Shown piece after piece: positions 7,048-14,413 of a stretch of DNA of 64,000 nucleotides (position 1 is its first letter; each line of letters begins with the position of its first letter). This stretch comes from Paraburkholderia sp. CNPSo 3272 (GTDB lineage: Bacteria; Pseudomonadota; Gammaproteobacteria; Burkholderiales; Burkholderiaceae), in contig NZ_JAMBPQ010000028.1 in assembly GCF_024206495.1 (NCBI RefSeq), positions 26,559-90,558 on the forward strand, written 5' to 3'. The translations under genes were made by a program, and so were the position numbers. A model generated the notes under the pieces. That model was given only the letters and a program-made list of their open reading frames with translations. It ran no database searches and was not told where the DNA came from.

Positions 7048-8520
7048 CTACGCGCGCGCTGCGCGCTGCGCCTGTTCGGGCGCGCTCGTTTGCACGGAAG
7101 CTTTCCCCGCTGGCGCGGCGTTGCGCGCCCGGGCCGTGACAGACGCGGCCGTCGCGACGCTGCGCAGGTCGGCGAGGAACGTATCGCGCCACACCGAAAG
7201 ATTGTTCTCGCGCAGCGACGCCATCATGTCGTTGTAGCGCGAGACGCGTTCGGCGTGCGGCATCGAGAGCGCGCGCTCGAGCGCCTCGGCCGTCTGGTTC
7301 AGGTCGTAGGGATTCACGACCAGCGCGCCTGGCAGTTGCTCGGCCGCGCCCGCGAACTGCGAAAGCACCAGCACGCCGGGATCTTCGGAGTTCTGCGACG
7401 CCACGTATTCCTTGGCCACGAGATTCATGCCGTCGCGCAGCGGCGCGACGTATCCCACCTGCGCCTCGCGGAACAGCGCCATCAGCAGGTTGCGCTCGTA
7501 CTTGCGGTTCAGGTACTGGATCGGTGTCCAGTCGAGCTGTGCGAAACGGCCGTTGATCCGGCCCGCCTCGCCTTCGAGATTACGGCGGATCGTCTGATAG
7601 GTCTGCACGTCGGAGCGCGTGGGCGGCGCGATCTGCAGGAGCGAGACGCGGCCATGCCAGCCCGGCCCGTTCTGCAGCAGGCGCTCGAACGCCTGGAAGC
7701 GCTCAGCGAGCCCCTTCGAATAATCGAGCCGGTCCACGCTCATGATCAGCTTGCGTCCACGCATGGCTTCGCGCAGGCTGCGCACGGCCTTGCGGTCGGC
7801 GAACTGCGACGAGGCTTTGGCAATCGCGTCCGGGTAGATGCCGATGGGGTACGCCCCGACCTTCAGGAAGCGGTCCCACGCGTGGACCATGCCGTCGTCG
7901 CTCGCCGTGCCATGACCGCCGCGCTCGATGTAGTCGAGAAACGCCTGGCGGTCGGCGCCGGTCTGGAAGCCGACCACGTCGTAGTGGCACATGAACTTCA
8001 TGAGTTCTTCGTGCGGCGGCACCGAACGCATGACTTCGGGCACCGGCAGCGGAATGTGCAGGAAGAAGCCGATCGGGTTCTTCACCCCGAGATCGCGCAG
8101 GCAGCGCGCGAAGGGAATCAGGTGATAGTCGTGCACCCAGATAATGTCGTCGGGCTGGATGAGCGGCTGCAACTGGCGCGCCAGCGACACGTTCACGCGC
8201 AGGTAGCCGCCGTACTCCTGGCGCTCGTAGCGCGCGAGGTCGTTGCGATAGTGGAACGTCGGCCAGAGCGTCGTATTCGAGAAGCCCTTGTAGTACTGGT
8301 CATAGTCACGCCTGGTGAGACCCACCGTCGCGTAGGTGACGCTGCCCTGCTGCTCGATGACCGGTGCGCACGGCTCCGCGACGGTCTCGCCGCTCCACCC
8401 GAACCACACACCGCCGGTTTCCTTGAGCGCGTCCAATACGCCGACTGCGAGCCCGCCCGCTGCGGGACGGCCCTCCTGGGTCGGCGCAACGCGATTCGAT
8501 ACCACGATCAGTCTGCCCAT
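7048..8520 (-). CDS. otsA: Alpha,alpha-trehalose-phosphate synthase (UDP-forming)
   Basis: A 490-residue GT20 glycosyltransferase that makes trehalose-6-phosphate from UDP-glucose and glucose-6-phosphate, the first step of trehalose synthesis in osmotic and desiccation stress. Family motifs are SNRVAPTQEGRPAAGGLAVG at the N-terminus, WVHDYHLIPF, GFFLHIPLPVPE, SVDRLDYSKGLAERFQAF and LRDGMNLVAKEYVA. AGGAGG lies upstream of the ATG at 8520. The last 25-30 residues are an Ala-rich extension. No otsB phosphatase gene is in the window. The first gene upstream on the strand is a small unknown protein 223 bp away. Confidence 0.96.
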   Translation of the reverse strand: MGRLIVVSNRVAPTQEGRPAAGGLAVGVLDALKETGGVWFGWSGETVAEPCAPVIEQQGSVTYATVGLTRRDYDQYYKGFSNTTLWPTFHYRNDLARYERQEYGGYLRVNVSLARQLQPLIQPDDIIWVHDYHLIPFARCLRDLGVKNPIGFFLHIPLPVPEVMRSVPPHEELMKFMCHYDVVGFQTGADRQAFLDYIERGGHGTASDDGMVHAWDRFLKVGAYPIGIYPDAIAKASSQFADRKAVRSLREAMRGRKLIMSVDRLDYSKGLAERFQAFERLLQNGPGWHGRVSLLQIAPPTRSDVQTYQTIRRNLEGEAGRINGRFAQLDWTPIQYLNRKYERNLLMALFREAQVGYVAPLRDGMNLVAKEYVASQNSEDPGVLVLSQFAGAAEQLPGALVVNPYDLNQTAEALERALSMPHAERVSRYNDMMASLRENNLSVWRDTFLADLRSVATAASVTARARNAAPAGKASVQTSAPEQAQRAARA

Positions 8521-8743
8521 TGCGGCTCTACCTCCTGTTTCGTTGGGTCCGAAGACAATGCTTCAGGTATGTACGCAAGACGCGTGCCGGTGCAGCGGGG
8601 TCCGGAGCAAAAATCATTTCTTGCAGACGACGGCGCGAGCAAATTCCGCGCGGCAAGCACGCACGTGCGGAATACCCCGATGATCTGTCAAGCCAGGAAA
8701 CGGGCCTGCATACAGCGCGCGGCGACTCGCGGTTCGAAGCGGA

Positions 8744-8965
8744 TCAGGCGTCCTGTTCCGAGCCGAGATCGCGCTGGTACTCGATACCCTCGGCCCGCGC
8801 CCCGCCTTGGTTGTGCTCGCCGTCGGGCGGCACGCCAGGCGCCGGGCGATTCTGGCTCGCGGGGTCTGGCGCGTCCGACTGTTGCGGACTGCTTTTCTCT
8901 TGCGAATCGCGCGGGCCACGCTTGCCCGTGTAACGTGCGGAGCGGCGCAAGGCAGGATGTCTCAT
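8744..8965 (-). CDS. Small hydrophilic protein, 73 aa
   Basis: The case for a real gene is an exact GGAGG (8977-8973) seven bases before the ATG at 8965 and an A/T-rich region just upstream. The protein starts MRHPALRRSARYTGK and is rich in Arg, Pro, Gln, Asp and Ser, probably disordered. I do not recognise the family. It precedes otsA in the same direction. The 223-bp gap to otsA holds an inverted repeat ATTCCGC...GCGGAAT (8643-8649/8667-8673) enclosing GCACG-CA-CGTGC. Confidence 0.55.
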   Translation of the reverse strand: MRHPALRRSARYTGKRGPRDSQEKSSPQQSDAPDPASQNRPAPGVPPDGEHNQGGARAEGIEYQRDLGSEQDA

Positions 8966-9121
8966 GTCGATGCCTCCAGCGGGAAGGCGGCCACGCGGCT
9001 GTGGCGCTTTTTTATAGTCTAGGGTTCGCCGCGTGAATTCGCCGGTAAAAATGGTCGAGCCTTTGTAACTAGTACATAAAAACTATCGGCCGATGGCTCG
9101 CGTGGCCGTGCGAGCAGACGC

Positions 9122-9340
9122 TCACGTGGCGGGCAATGCCCCACCCGAACGATGAAATCGAGAGGACACCGAAGGGTCGAATGGATGCGCCTGCGGCACT
9201 TCGCCCGGTTGCGCCGGTGGATCGCCGACGGGGGGCACGTCCGGCTCGCCGGGCTGATCCGGCGGCGGTTCATCGGGCTGCGGGGTATGCGTGAGCCAGG
9301 GCTTCACGCGGACGGGATCACTGGTTCTGCAGCTGGGCAT
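9122..9340 (-). CDS. Proline-rich small protein, 72 aa
   Basis: The start ATG at 9340 has GAGGAG seven bases upstream, better than the in-frame ATG at 9379. The protein begins MPSCRTSDPVRVKPW. Residues 17-52 are a run of Pro with Asp/Glu/Gln (DEPPPDQPGEPDVPPVG), clearly disordered. There is no signal peptide. The function is unknown; such proteins may bind envelope or polyanion partners. It stands alone in a 467-bp space between the 73-aa gene and the NtrC-type regulator. Confidence 0.5.
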   Translation of the reverse strand: MPSCRTSDPVRVKPWLTHTPQPDEPPPDQPGEPDVPPVGDPPAQPGEVPQAHPFDPSVSSRFHRSGGALPAT

Positions 9341-9431
9341 CTTTCGCTCCTCATCCTGGACGCGAAACTCACACTGCAAGCGTCGTACCGCCCGTGCGAG
9401 CGCGCCATGCGGACGCGCTCGCGCATGCTGC

Positions 9432-10817
9432 TCAGGCGCCGGCTACGCGCGCGGGCGCATCGCCCTTGCCGGCGGTTTCGTTGCCGTACTCCACTAGACG
9501 GTTATAGAGCGTCTTCAGGCTGATGCCGAGGATTTCCGCCGCACGCGTCTTCACGCCGCCGCACTGCTCGAGCGTCGCGAGGATGAGCTGGCGATCGGCG
9601 TCGGCGAGCGAGGTGCCGAACGGGATCGTCACCGCCGTGCCGGCAATCGGCTTCGAGAGCGAGATCTGCAGCGGCACCGTCGCCGTGAAATCGCCGTCGT
9701 TGCCCGACATGATGTGCGCGCGCTGCACGTAGTTCTTCAGCTCGCGCACGTTGCCGGGCCACGGGTAGGCTGCGAGCATGTCGCGCACCGCCGCGGGAAA
9801 CTGCTTCTTCGTGCCGTGACGCGCGTTGAGTTCGTCGAGGAACGCCTGGGCGAGCAGCTCGACGTCCTTGCCGCGCTCGCGCAGCGGCGGCAGGCTGATC
9901 GGAAACACGTTGAGGCGGTGGTAAAGGTCCAGCCGCAGCTTGCCTTCGGCGACGGCCTGCTCCGGGTCGCGGTTGGTCGCCGCGATCAGGCGCACATCAG
10001 TCTCGATTTCCTTGGTCGTGCCCACGCGCATGAACATGCCGGTCTCGAGCACGCGCAGCAGCTTCACCTGCAGTTCGATCGGCATTTCGGTGATTTCGTC
10101 GAGGAACAGCGTGCCGCCGTTCGCGCGCTCGAAATAGCCCTTGTGCTGCCGGTCGGCGCCCGTGAACGAGCCGCGCTCGTGACCGAACATCTCGGACTCG
10201 ATCAGGTTCGGCGAGATCGCGCCGCAGTTCACCGCGAGGAATTCGTGCTTGCGACGCAGGCTCAACTGGTGGATGGTCTGCGCGGCCACTTCCTTGCCGG
10301 TGCCCGATTCGCCCACCAGCATGACCGAGGCAGGGGTCGGCGCGACGCGGCTGATCTGGTCGTAGACCTCCTGCATGGTCGGCGAATTGCCGAGCATCAA
10401 GCCGAAGCGCCCCATGCGGCGCAACTCGCCGCGCAGCGTGCCGATTTCTGCCTTGAGATCGCCCGCGCGCGGCAAGCGGTTGAGGATCGCCTTGACGCGC
10501 TGGAGGTTGATCGGCTTGACCAGGTAATCGATCGCGCCCGACTTGAGCGCATCGACGGCCGTCTCGACCGTCGCGTGCCCGGTGATGACCACGAGTTCAA
10601 CACCCGAGCGCGGGTCGAGATCCTCGAAAAGGTCGGTGCCACTGCCATCGGGCAGCTTCAGGTCGGTGAAGACCACGTCCGGCGTCTGCCGCACGAGCTG
10701 GATGCGCGCCTCTCGCAGGTCGCCTGCCTGCGCGGTGGTGAGCCCATCGTCGCTCACCACGGCCGCCAGCGCCTCGCGGGTTTGCGCATCGTCATCGACA
10801 ATCAATACATGTGGCAT
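9432..10817 (-). CDS. Sigma-54-dependent response regulator, NtrC type
   Basis: A 461-residue three-domain enhancer-binding protein. Residues 1-115 are a receiver with the acidic pocket DDD at 8-10, phospho-acceptor Asp52 and Lys101. Residues about 140-370 are the AAA+ domain, with Walker A GESGTGKE at 169-176, the sigma-54 contact loop GSFTGA at 216-221 and GGTLFLDEITEMP as Walker B. Residues 412-447 are a Fis-type helix-turn-helix (RAAEILGISLKTLYNRLVEYG). It activates promoters bound by RNA polymerase-sigma54 when phosphorylated. No histidine kinase is adjacent, so its input is unknown. A second sigma-54 activator lies 1 kb away on the other strand. Confidence 0.95.
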   Translation of the reverse strand: MPHVLIVDDDAQTREALAAVVSDDGLTTAQAGDLREARIQLVRQTPDVVFTDLKLPDGSGTDLFEDLDPRSGVELVVITGHATVETAVDALKSGAIDYLVKPINLQRVKAILNRLPRAGDLKAEIGTLRGELRRMGRFGLMLGNSPTMQEVYDQISRVAPTPASVMLVGESGTGKEVAAQTIHQLSLRRKHEFLAVNCGAISPNLIESEMFGHERGSFTGADRQHKGYFERANGGTLFLDEITEMPIELQVKLLRVLETGMFMRVGTTKEIETDVRLIAATNRDPEQAVAEGKLRLDLYHRLNVFPISLPPLRERGKDVELLAQAFLDELNARHGTKKQFPAAVRDMLAAYPWPGNVRELKNYVQRAHIMSGNDGDFTATVPLQISLSKPIAGTAVTIPFGTSLADADRQLILATLEQCGGVKTRAAEILGISLKTLYNRLVEYGNETAGKGDAPARVAGA

Positions 10818-11126
10818 CGCGTCTCGTCAGCCTTGATAGGTGAATGGCTCCAAAGCGCGAGCGCCGCGCCCTTCCCAGGCGCGCCGGACAACGTTGCCCG
10901 GCCCCGCGGAAGTCGCGACGCACGTGATTGCGCTGCAGTGGAGTACGAAACGGTCGGACGCACGCCCAACACGGCCAAAGCCTGAATATGCGCGGTTTTG
11001 CTACAACTGAGCAACAATAGCGTCAGCCGCGGGCCGCCCGAACCTGGATTGTTGTTGATATGACTATTATAGACTTATTCGAGACAACCGGGCACGGCTC
11101 TCGCGTGGCCCCGGCCACCCCGCCGC
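10818..11126. other. Intergenic region upstream of the NtrC-type regulator
   Basis: No gene is visible in these 309 bp. An A/T-rich patch at 11049-11082 contains a perfect TATAAT on the minus strand (11071-11066), facing the regulator gene. I could not find a good -35 at the normal spacing. It may be the regulator's promoter, with a leader of about 240 nt. Confidence 0.4.
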
Positions 11127-11444
11127 CTAGCTGTGCGGAAACGGCCATGGCATGCCGGCCGCGCCATTCGCGCCGTTTACGCCATTCGTCGTCCGGCTCT
11201 TGACGCCCTGCGCCAGCGAGTCCGGGACGCCAGCGGCCATGGCCATTTCCGGGCCCTGTCCATTGTTGCCCGTGGTATCGGCAAGTGAGCCGCCTTCGCC
11301 TTCCCAGCGGCTCAAGTCGCGATAAAAAGATTGCCGTTGCATGCGATGACGCTGCGAGAAACGCCAGGCGAGCATGCCCGCCATGGCCCCAAGCGCGCCG
11401 ACGGTCACCAGGGTTCCTACCAATCCGTTGCGGTTCTTCGACAT
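11127..11444 (-). CDS. Small membrane-anchored protein behind a sigma-54 promoter
   Basis: A 105-residue protein. The ATG at 11444 gives MSKNRNGLVGTLVTVGALG and has GGAGAGG just upstream. Residues 8-29 form one hydrophobic membrane segment followed by a basic stretch (RFSQRHRMQR), so it probably has its N-terminus outside and its C-terminus in the cytoplasm. The remainder is polar, with Gly/Asn-rich low complexity. I do not recognise a family. A near-consensus sigma-54 promoter lies 139 bp upstream and sigma-54 activators flank it, so it is probably a target of one of them. Confidence 0.7.
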   Translation of the reverse strand: MSKNRNGLVGTLVTVGALGAMAGMLAWRFSQRHRMQRQSFYRDLSRWEGEGGSLADTTGNNGQGPEMAMAAGVPDSLAQGVKSRTTNGVNGANGAAGMPWPFPHS

Positions 11445-11582
11445 ATCGCCCTCTCCCAGATACGCCTCGTCAAAGACGGAAGACGCGAGTTGACCCGAAT
11501 GACATCGCCCGGGCGTGGCGCATTCGCCGCCACCACCACCACCCCTATCCATGCAGACGGCGCCGGGCTTTCCAGGTTCCGC

Positions 11583-11598
11583 AGCAGGATGCGTGCCA
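11583..11598 (-). promoter_or_regulatory. Sigma-54 (-24/-12) promoter
   Basis: Read on the minus strand the sequence is TGGCACG-CATC-CTGCT. The -24 element TGGCACG is exact, GG and GC are exactly 10 bases apart, and the -12 element CTGC differs from TTGC by one base. It points at the 105-aa membrane protein gene. Transcription should start near 11571. Confidence 0.75.
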
Positions 11599-11652
11599 CA
11601 CTCGCTCGCGGGGTACCTGGACACGTCCATTGCCCTGTCAGGCGCGGCAGTG

Positions 11653-11687
11653 GTTAAATGTTTACGCGTTAACGAGGTGCCAACCTC
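11653..11687. promoter_or_regulatory. Candidate enhancer sites (two inverted repeats)
   Basis: GTTAA (11653-11657) and TTAAC (11669-11673) form one inverted repeat with an 11-bp gap. GAGGT-GCCA-ACCTC (11674-11687) is a second, perfect one. They lie about 55-105 bp upstream of the sigma-54 promoter on the minus strand, where activator sites usually are. Which activator binds is unknown. They could also serve the divergent activator gene at 11844. Confidence 0.45.
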
Positions 11688-11770
11688 TAAGACGCAACCT
11701 CGCGGCCGTCGGAGCGGCAAGTTCCGCACCTGTCCTGGACGGCCAGCCCCGGATCGCAGGGCCTGTTCGA

Positions 11771-11806
11771 CGATGCGCGCAGAAGCATGCCGATGCGCGC
11801 AGAAGC
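11771..11806 (+). repeat. Direct repeat of 16 bp, 20-bp period
   Basis: CGATGCGCGCAGAAGC occurs at 11771-11786 and again at 11791-11806. It lies just upstream of the probable start of the sigma-54 activator at 11844, in its leader. It is probably a local duplication; a binding role is possible. Confidence 0.8.
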
Positions 11807-11843
11807 GAGCGCCCCGCACTACCTTTGCAGGACGAACATTCCT

Positions 11844-12926
11844 ATGGCGTCAATCGAGCCGGGCTCGCCCGCCGCCACTAAACGCAACAGCGAAAACAAC
11901 GGAAATACCGCAGCGGACGCGGATGCGCGCGTCGCGGGATTGCAGTCGTACGGCCTGCTGTACGGCTCGTCGGCCGTCATGCTGGATCTTTATGCGCAGA
12001 TCGACCGCGTGGCCGTCACCGAGGCGACGGCGCTCATCGTCGGAGAATCGGGCACCGGCAAGGAGCTGATTGCCCGCACGATCCACGCGCACAGCGAACG
12101 CCGCGACGGCCCGTTCATCGCGGTCAACTGCGGCGCGATTCCCGACGAGCTGATCGAGGCCGAGTTGTTCGGCCACGAAAAAGGCAGCTTCACGGGCGCC
12201 GTGCAGGCGCGCGACGGCCACTTCGAGCACGCGCGCGGCGGCACGCTGTTCCTCGACGAAATCACCGAGATGTCGCTGCTGCATCAGGTGAAGCTGCTGC
12301 GCGCGCTCGAAACCGGCGAGTACTTTCCGGTGGGCGGCAACGAGGCGATTCGCGGCGACGTGCGCATCATCGCCGCCACCAACCGCGACCCCGTGACGGC
12401 CGTGAAGGAAAACTGCCTGCGCGAAGACTTGATGTACCGGCTCGCGGTGTTTCCGCTGCGCGCGCCGCCGCTGCGCGAACGTGAGCGAGACCGCGAACTG
12501 CTCGCGCAGCATTTCCTCACCGAACTGAACAATCAGGAAGGCACGCAAAAGGCGTTCAGCAAACGCGCGCTCGAAACCGTGCGCAACTGGTCGTGGCCCG
12601 GCAACGTGCGCGAACTGAAAAACGCCGTGTACCGCGCGTTCATCCTCGCGGAAAAAGTCGTTGAGATCGCGCATCCGCAGTTGGTGCCGCGCGTGAAGAA
12701 GCCCGTCACCCAAGGCGACGCCATGAGCGTCTGGATCGGCACACCGCTCGCCGATGCGCAAAAGCAGATCATTCTCGGCACGCTCAAGTATTGCGGCGGC
12801 GACAAGCGTCTCGCGGCACGCACGCTCGGCGTGAGCCTCAAGACGCTCTACAACCGGCTAGGCAGCTACGGCGCCGACGACGGCGATACCGAAGCGCCCG
12901 CCGACCCCGACGCGAACGAAGCCTGA
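11844..12926 (+). CDS. Sigma-54 activator without receiver domain
   Basis: A 360-residue enhancer-binding protein made of an AAA+ core and a Fis-type DNA-binding helix-turn-helix. Walker A GESGTGKE is at 67-74, the sigma-54 contact loop GSFTGA at 114-119, Walker B GGTLFLDEITEMS near 134, and the HTH (LAARTLGVSLKTLYNRLGSYG) near 324-344. The N-terminal 40 residues are short and polar, with no receiver, GAF or PAS domain, so it resembles PspF/HrpR-type activators that are controlled by a partner protein or by level. I choose ATG 11844 (AGGA upstream); ATG 11787 in the same frame would add residues encoded by the direct repeat. The AAA+ core is clearly related to the regulator at 9432. Confidence 0.93.
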   Translation: MASIEPGSPAATKRNSENNGNTAADADARVAGLQSYGLLYGSSAVMLDLYAQIDRVAVTEATALIVGESGTGKELIARTIHAHSERRDGPFIAVNCGAIPDELIEAELFGHEKGSFTGAVQARDGHFEHARGGTLFLDEITEMSLLHQVKLLRALETGEYFPVGGNEAIRGDVRIIAATNRDPVTAVKENCLREDLMYRLAVFPLRAPPLRERERDRELLAQHFLTELNNQEGTQKAFSKRALETVRNWSWPGNVRELKNAVYRAFILAEKVVEIAHPQLVPRVKKPVTQGDAMSVWIGTPLADAQKQIILGTLKYCGGDKRLAARTLGVSLKTLYNRLGSYGADDGDTEAPADPDANEA

Positions 12927-12946
12927 GTCCCCATCCCCCACCGCCG

Positions 12947-12961
12947 CGGCACGCCCGTTGC
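12947..12961 (+). promoter_or_regulatory. Possible sigma-54 promoter
   Basis: CGGCACG-CCCG-TTGC matches TGGCACG-N4-TTGC except at the first base, with the required GG-N10-GC spacing. It lies 21 bp after the sigma-54 activator's stop and points at the lipoprotein-like pair starting at 13151. The predicted start (about 12973) is directly before a strong hairpin, so read-through would be needed. A chance match in G/C-rich DNA is possible. Confidence 0.4.
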
Positions 12962-12977
12962 GCGGCGAGGCGCAGCC

Positions 12978-13024
12978 GCACGGCAGGCTGATCAAAGATC
13001 GGCCTGCCGTGCACGCCCTTTTGC
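12978..13024 (+). terminator. Long hairpin, terminator or attenuator
   Basis: GCACGGCAGGC (12978-12988) pairs perfectly with 13002-13012. The inner GATC-AAA-GATC continues the stem through one wobble pair to about 16 bp with a three-base loop. ACGCCC then TTTT follows at 13013-13022. It probably ends the transcript of the sigma-54 activator. It could also attenuate transcription from 12947. Confidence 0.75.
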
Positions 13025-13150
13025 AATTCCTTGCACTTTACCTATCCCCGTAAGCAATTCCGTGCTGCACAATCCGCAGCACGTCAAGTAAGCAAAACAT
13101 GCTGGATATCCGCGCAATGCGGCGCTATCCGGCTAGCGGCAGGAATCATC

Positions 13151-13765
13151 ATGCAAGAACGAAGTGCTCGGGCGCGCGTTGCGCCATCGGTGTCGGCGGC
13201 GGTCATGGAAACGGTTGTCGGCGGCCCCCCGCTCCCTCGCTGCAGACGCGTCATATCGCTCACGCTGCTCGCCACGGTAGCGAGTCTCGCGTGCTCGGCC
13301 TGCAGCTCGCTCTACTCCGAAGGCGCGCAAACGGGCGCCGGTATCGCCGGCGCGGCGGTCGCCTCGAAAGTGACGAGCAACGCCGCCGTGGCGACCGGCA
13401 TCGGCCTTGGCGCCGTGGCCGCGGCAAAGGCCGGCGTGCAGTACTCCGAGCGCGTCGTCCATACCAACACCCAAAACAGCATCGCCCACGCCGCGGGCCC
13501 GCTCGCAGTCGGCGCGGTCGCGCCGTGGTCGATCACGCACTCGTTCCCGATCGAGGACGACGAGCATGGCCGCGTCACGGTGAGCCGCACGATCAGCAGC
13601 GGTGCGCTCGACTGCAAGGAGATCGTGTTCTCCGTCGATCACGAGGCCACGAAGGACAAGCCCGCCTCGAGCGCGTTCTTCGTCGCTTCGGTGTGCCGCG
13701 ACGGCGACAACTGGAAGTGGGCCTCGGCCGAACCCGCCACCGCCCGTTGGGGTGCGCTGCAATGA
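13151..13765 (+). CDS. Envelope protein, first of a paralogous pair
   Basis: A 204-residue protein with AGGA six bases before the ATG at 13151 (an in-frame ATG at 13205 is the alternative). A basic N-terminus is followed by a hydrophobic segment around 33-50 (VISLTLLATVASLAC) and Cys48/Cys51. The lipobox is not canonical, so it may be a lipoprotein or have another export signal. A Gly/Ala-rich stretch (55-95) follows. The C-terminal half aligns with the next gene (EIVFSVDHE, then WKWASAEPATARWGALQ). An inverted repeat CGTGCTGC/GCAGCACG (13061-13068/13076-13083) lies upstream. Its stop overlaps the next start by 4 bp. The family is unknown to me. Confidence 0.75.
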   Translation: MQERSARARVAPSVSAAVMETVVGGPPLPRCRRVISLTLLATVASLACSACSSLYSEGAQTGAGIAGAAVASKVTSNAAVATGIGLGAVAAAKAGVQYSERVVHTNTQNSIAHAAGPLAVGAVAPWSITHSFPIEDDEHGRVTVSRTISSGALDCKEIVFSVDHEATKDKPASSAFFVASVCRDGDNWKWASAEPATARWGALQ

Positions 13766-14328
13766 ACGGCATGAACGCGCGCGCGAAAGGCGTACGGCAG
13801 GTTGCGACGGATTCGTCGACGGCTCGCCGCGTGAAGCTCATCGCACTGGCCGCGCTCAGTGCGGGCATCGCGCTCGCGGCGAGCGGGTGCTCGTCGATCG
13901 GCGCGGCGAGCGGCGCCGCGGCTGCGGCGGCCACGGGCATCGTCACGGCGAATCCCGCCGTCGGTATCGGCGTCGGCATTGCCGTGCAGGCGGCCACCGA
14001 CGAAGCCGTCGGCCGCTTCATGAAGAGCATGCACGCGGACCAGCAGGCGCTGATCGCCGAGACGGCCGGCCGCCTGCCCGTGGGTGGCATGGACATCTGG
14101 CGCGTCAAGCACGATTTGCCCGTGGAGAACGGCCACGGCCAGGTGCGCGTGACGCGCGCGTTCGCCAACGCCCTCACGCTGTGCAAGGACTTCGTATTCT
14201 CGGTGCAGGACGGCGAGAAGGCCGACGCGCCCGAGCAGTGGTTCACCGCGAGCGCCTGTCAGGACCAGTCGGGCTGGAAGTGGGCCACGGCGGAGCCTGC
14301 GGTGGAGCGCTGGGGCACGCTGCAATAG
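13762..14328 (+). CDS. Putative lipoprotein, second of a paralogous pair
   Basis: A 188-residue protein beginning at the ATGA overlap with the gene before, so the two are translationally coupled. A basic start, a hydrophobic segment (VKLIALAALSAGIALAA, 24-40) and lipobox ASGC with Cys43 predict a lipoprotein. A Gly/Ala-rich stretch follows. The C-terminal part LCKDFVFSVQD and WKWATAEPAVERWGTLQ matches its neighbour closely, including a conserved Cys pair and WKW. This is a tandem duplication that has diverged. The function is unknown. The pair may be under sigma-54 control. Confidence 0.8.
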   Translation: MNGMNARAKGVRQVATDSSTARRVKLIALAALSAGIALAASGCSSIGAASGAAAAAATGIVTANPAVGIGVGIAVQAATDEAVGRFMKSMHADQQALIAETAGRLPVGGMDIWRVKHDLPVENGHGQVRVTRAFANALTLCKDFVFSVQDGEKADAPEQWFTASACQDQSGWKWATAEPAVERWGTLQ

Positions 14329-14347
14329 CGCGTCTTGTCCGCAAACG

Positions 14348-14388
14348 AAAAAACGGTCGCCGGGTGAACTCACCCCGCGACCGCTTTT
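14348..14388. terminator. Bidirectional terminator
   Basis: A 14-bp stem with one C-C mismatch spans 14354-14383 (CGGTCGCCGGGTGA with its complement, AC loop). Six A precede it and CTTTT follows. It lies between the converging lipoprotein and ABC ATPase genes and can serve both. Confidence 0.85.
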
Positions 14389-14413
14389 ATATGCCCGGCG
14401 AACCGCGCGTCGC

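Noticed and set aside
13061..13083. CGTGCTGC/GCAGCACG hairpin as a terminator
   Set aside because: It has no T-tract and lies just upstream of the lipoprotein gene start; it is noted as an inverted repeat only.
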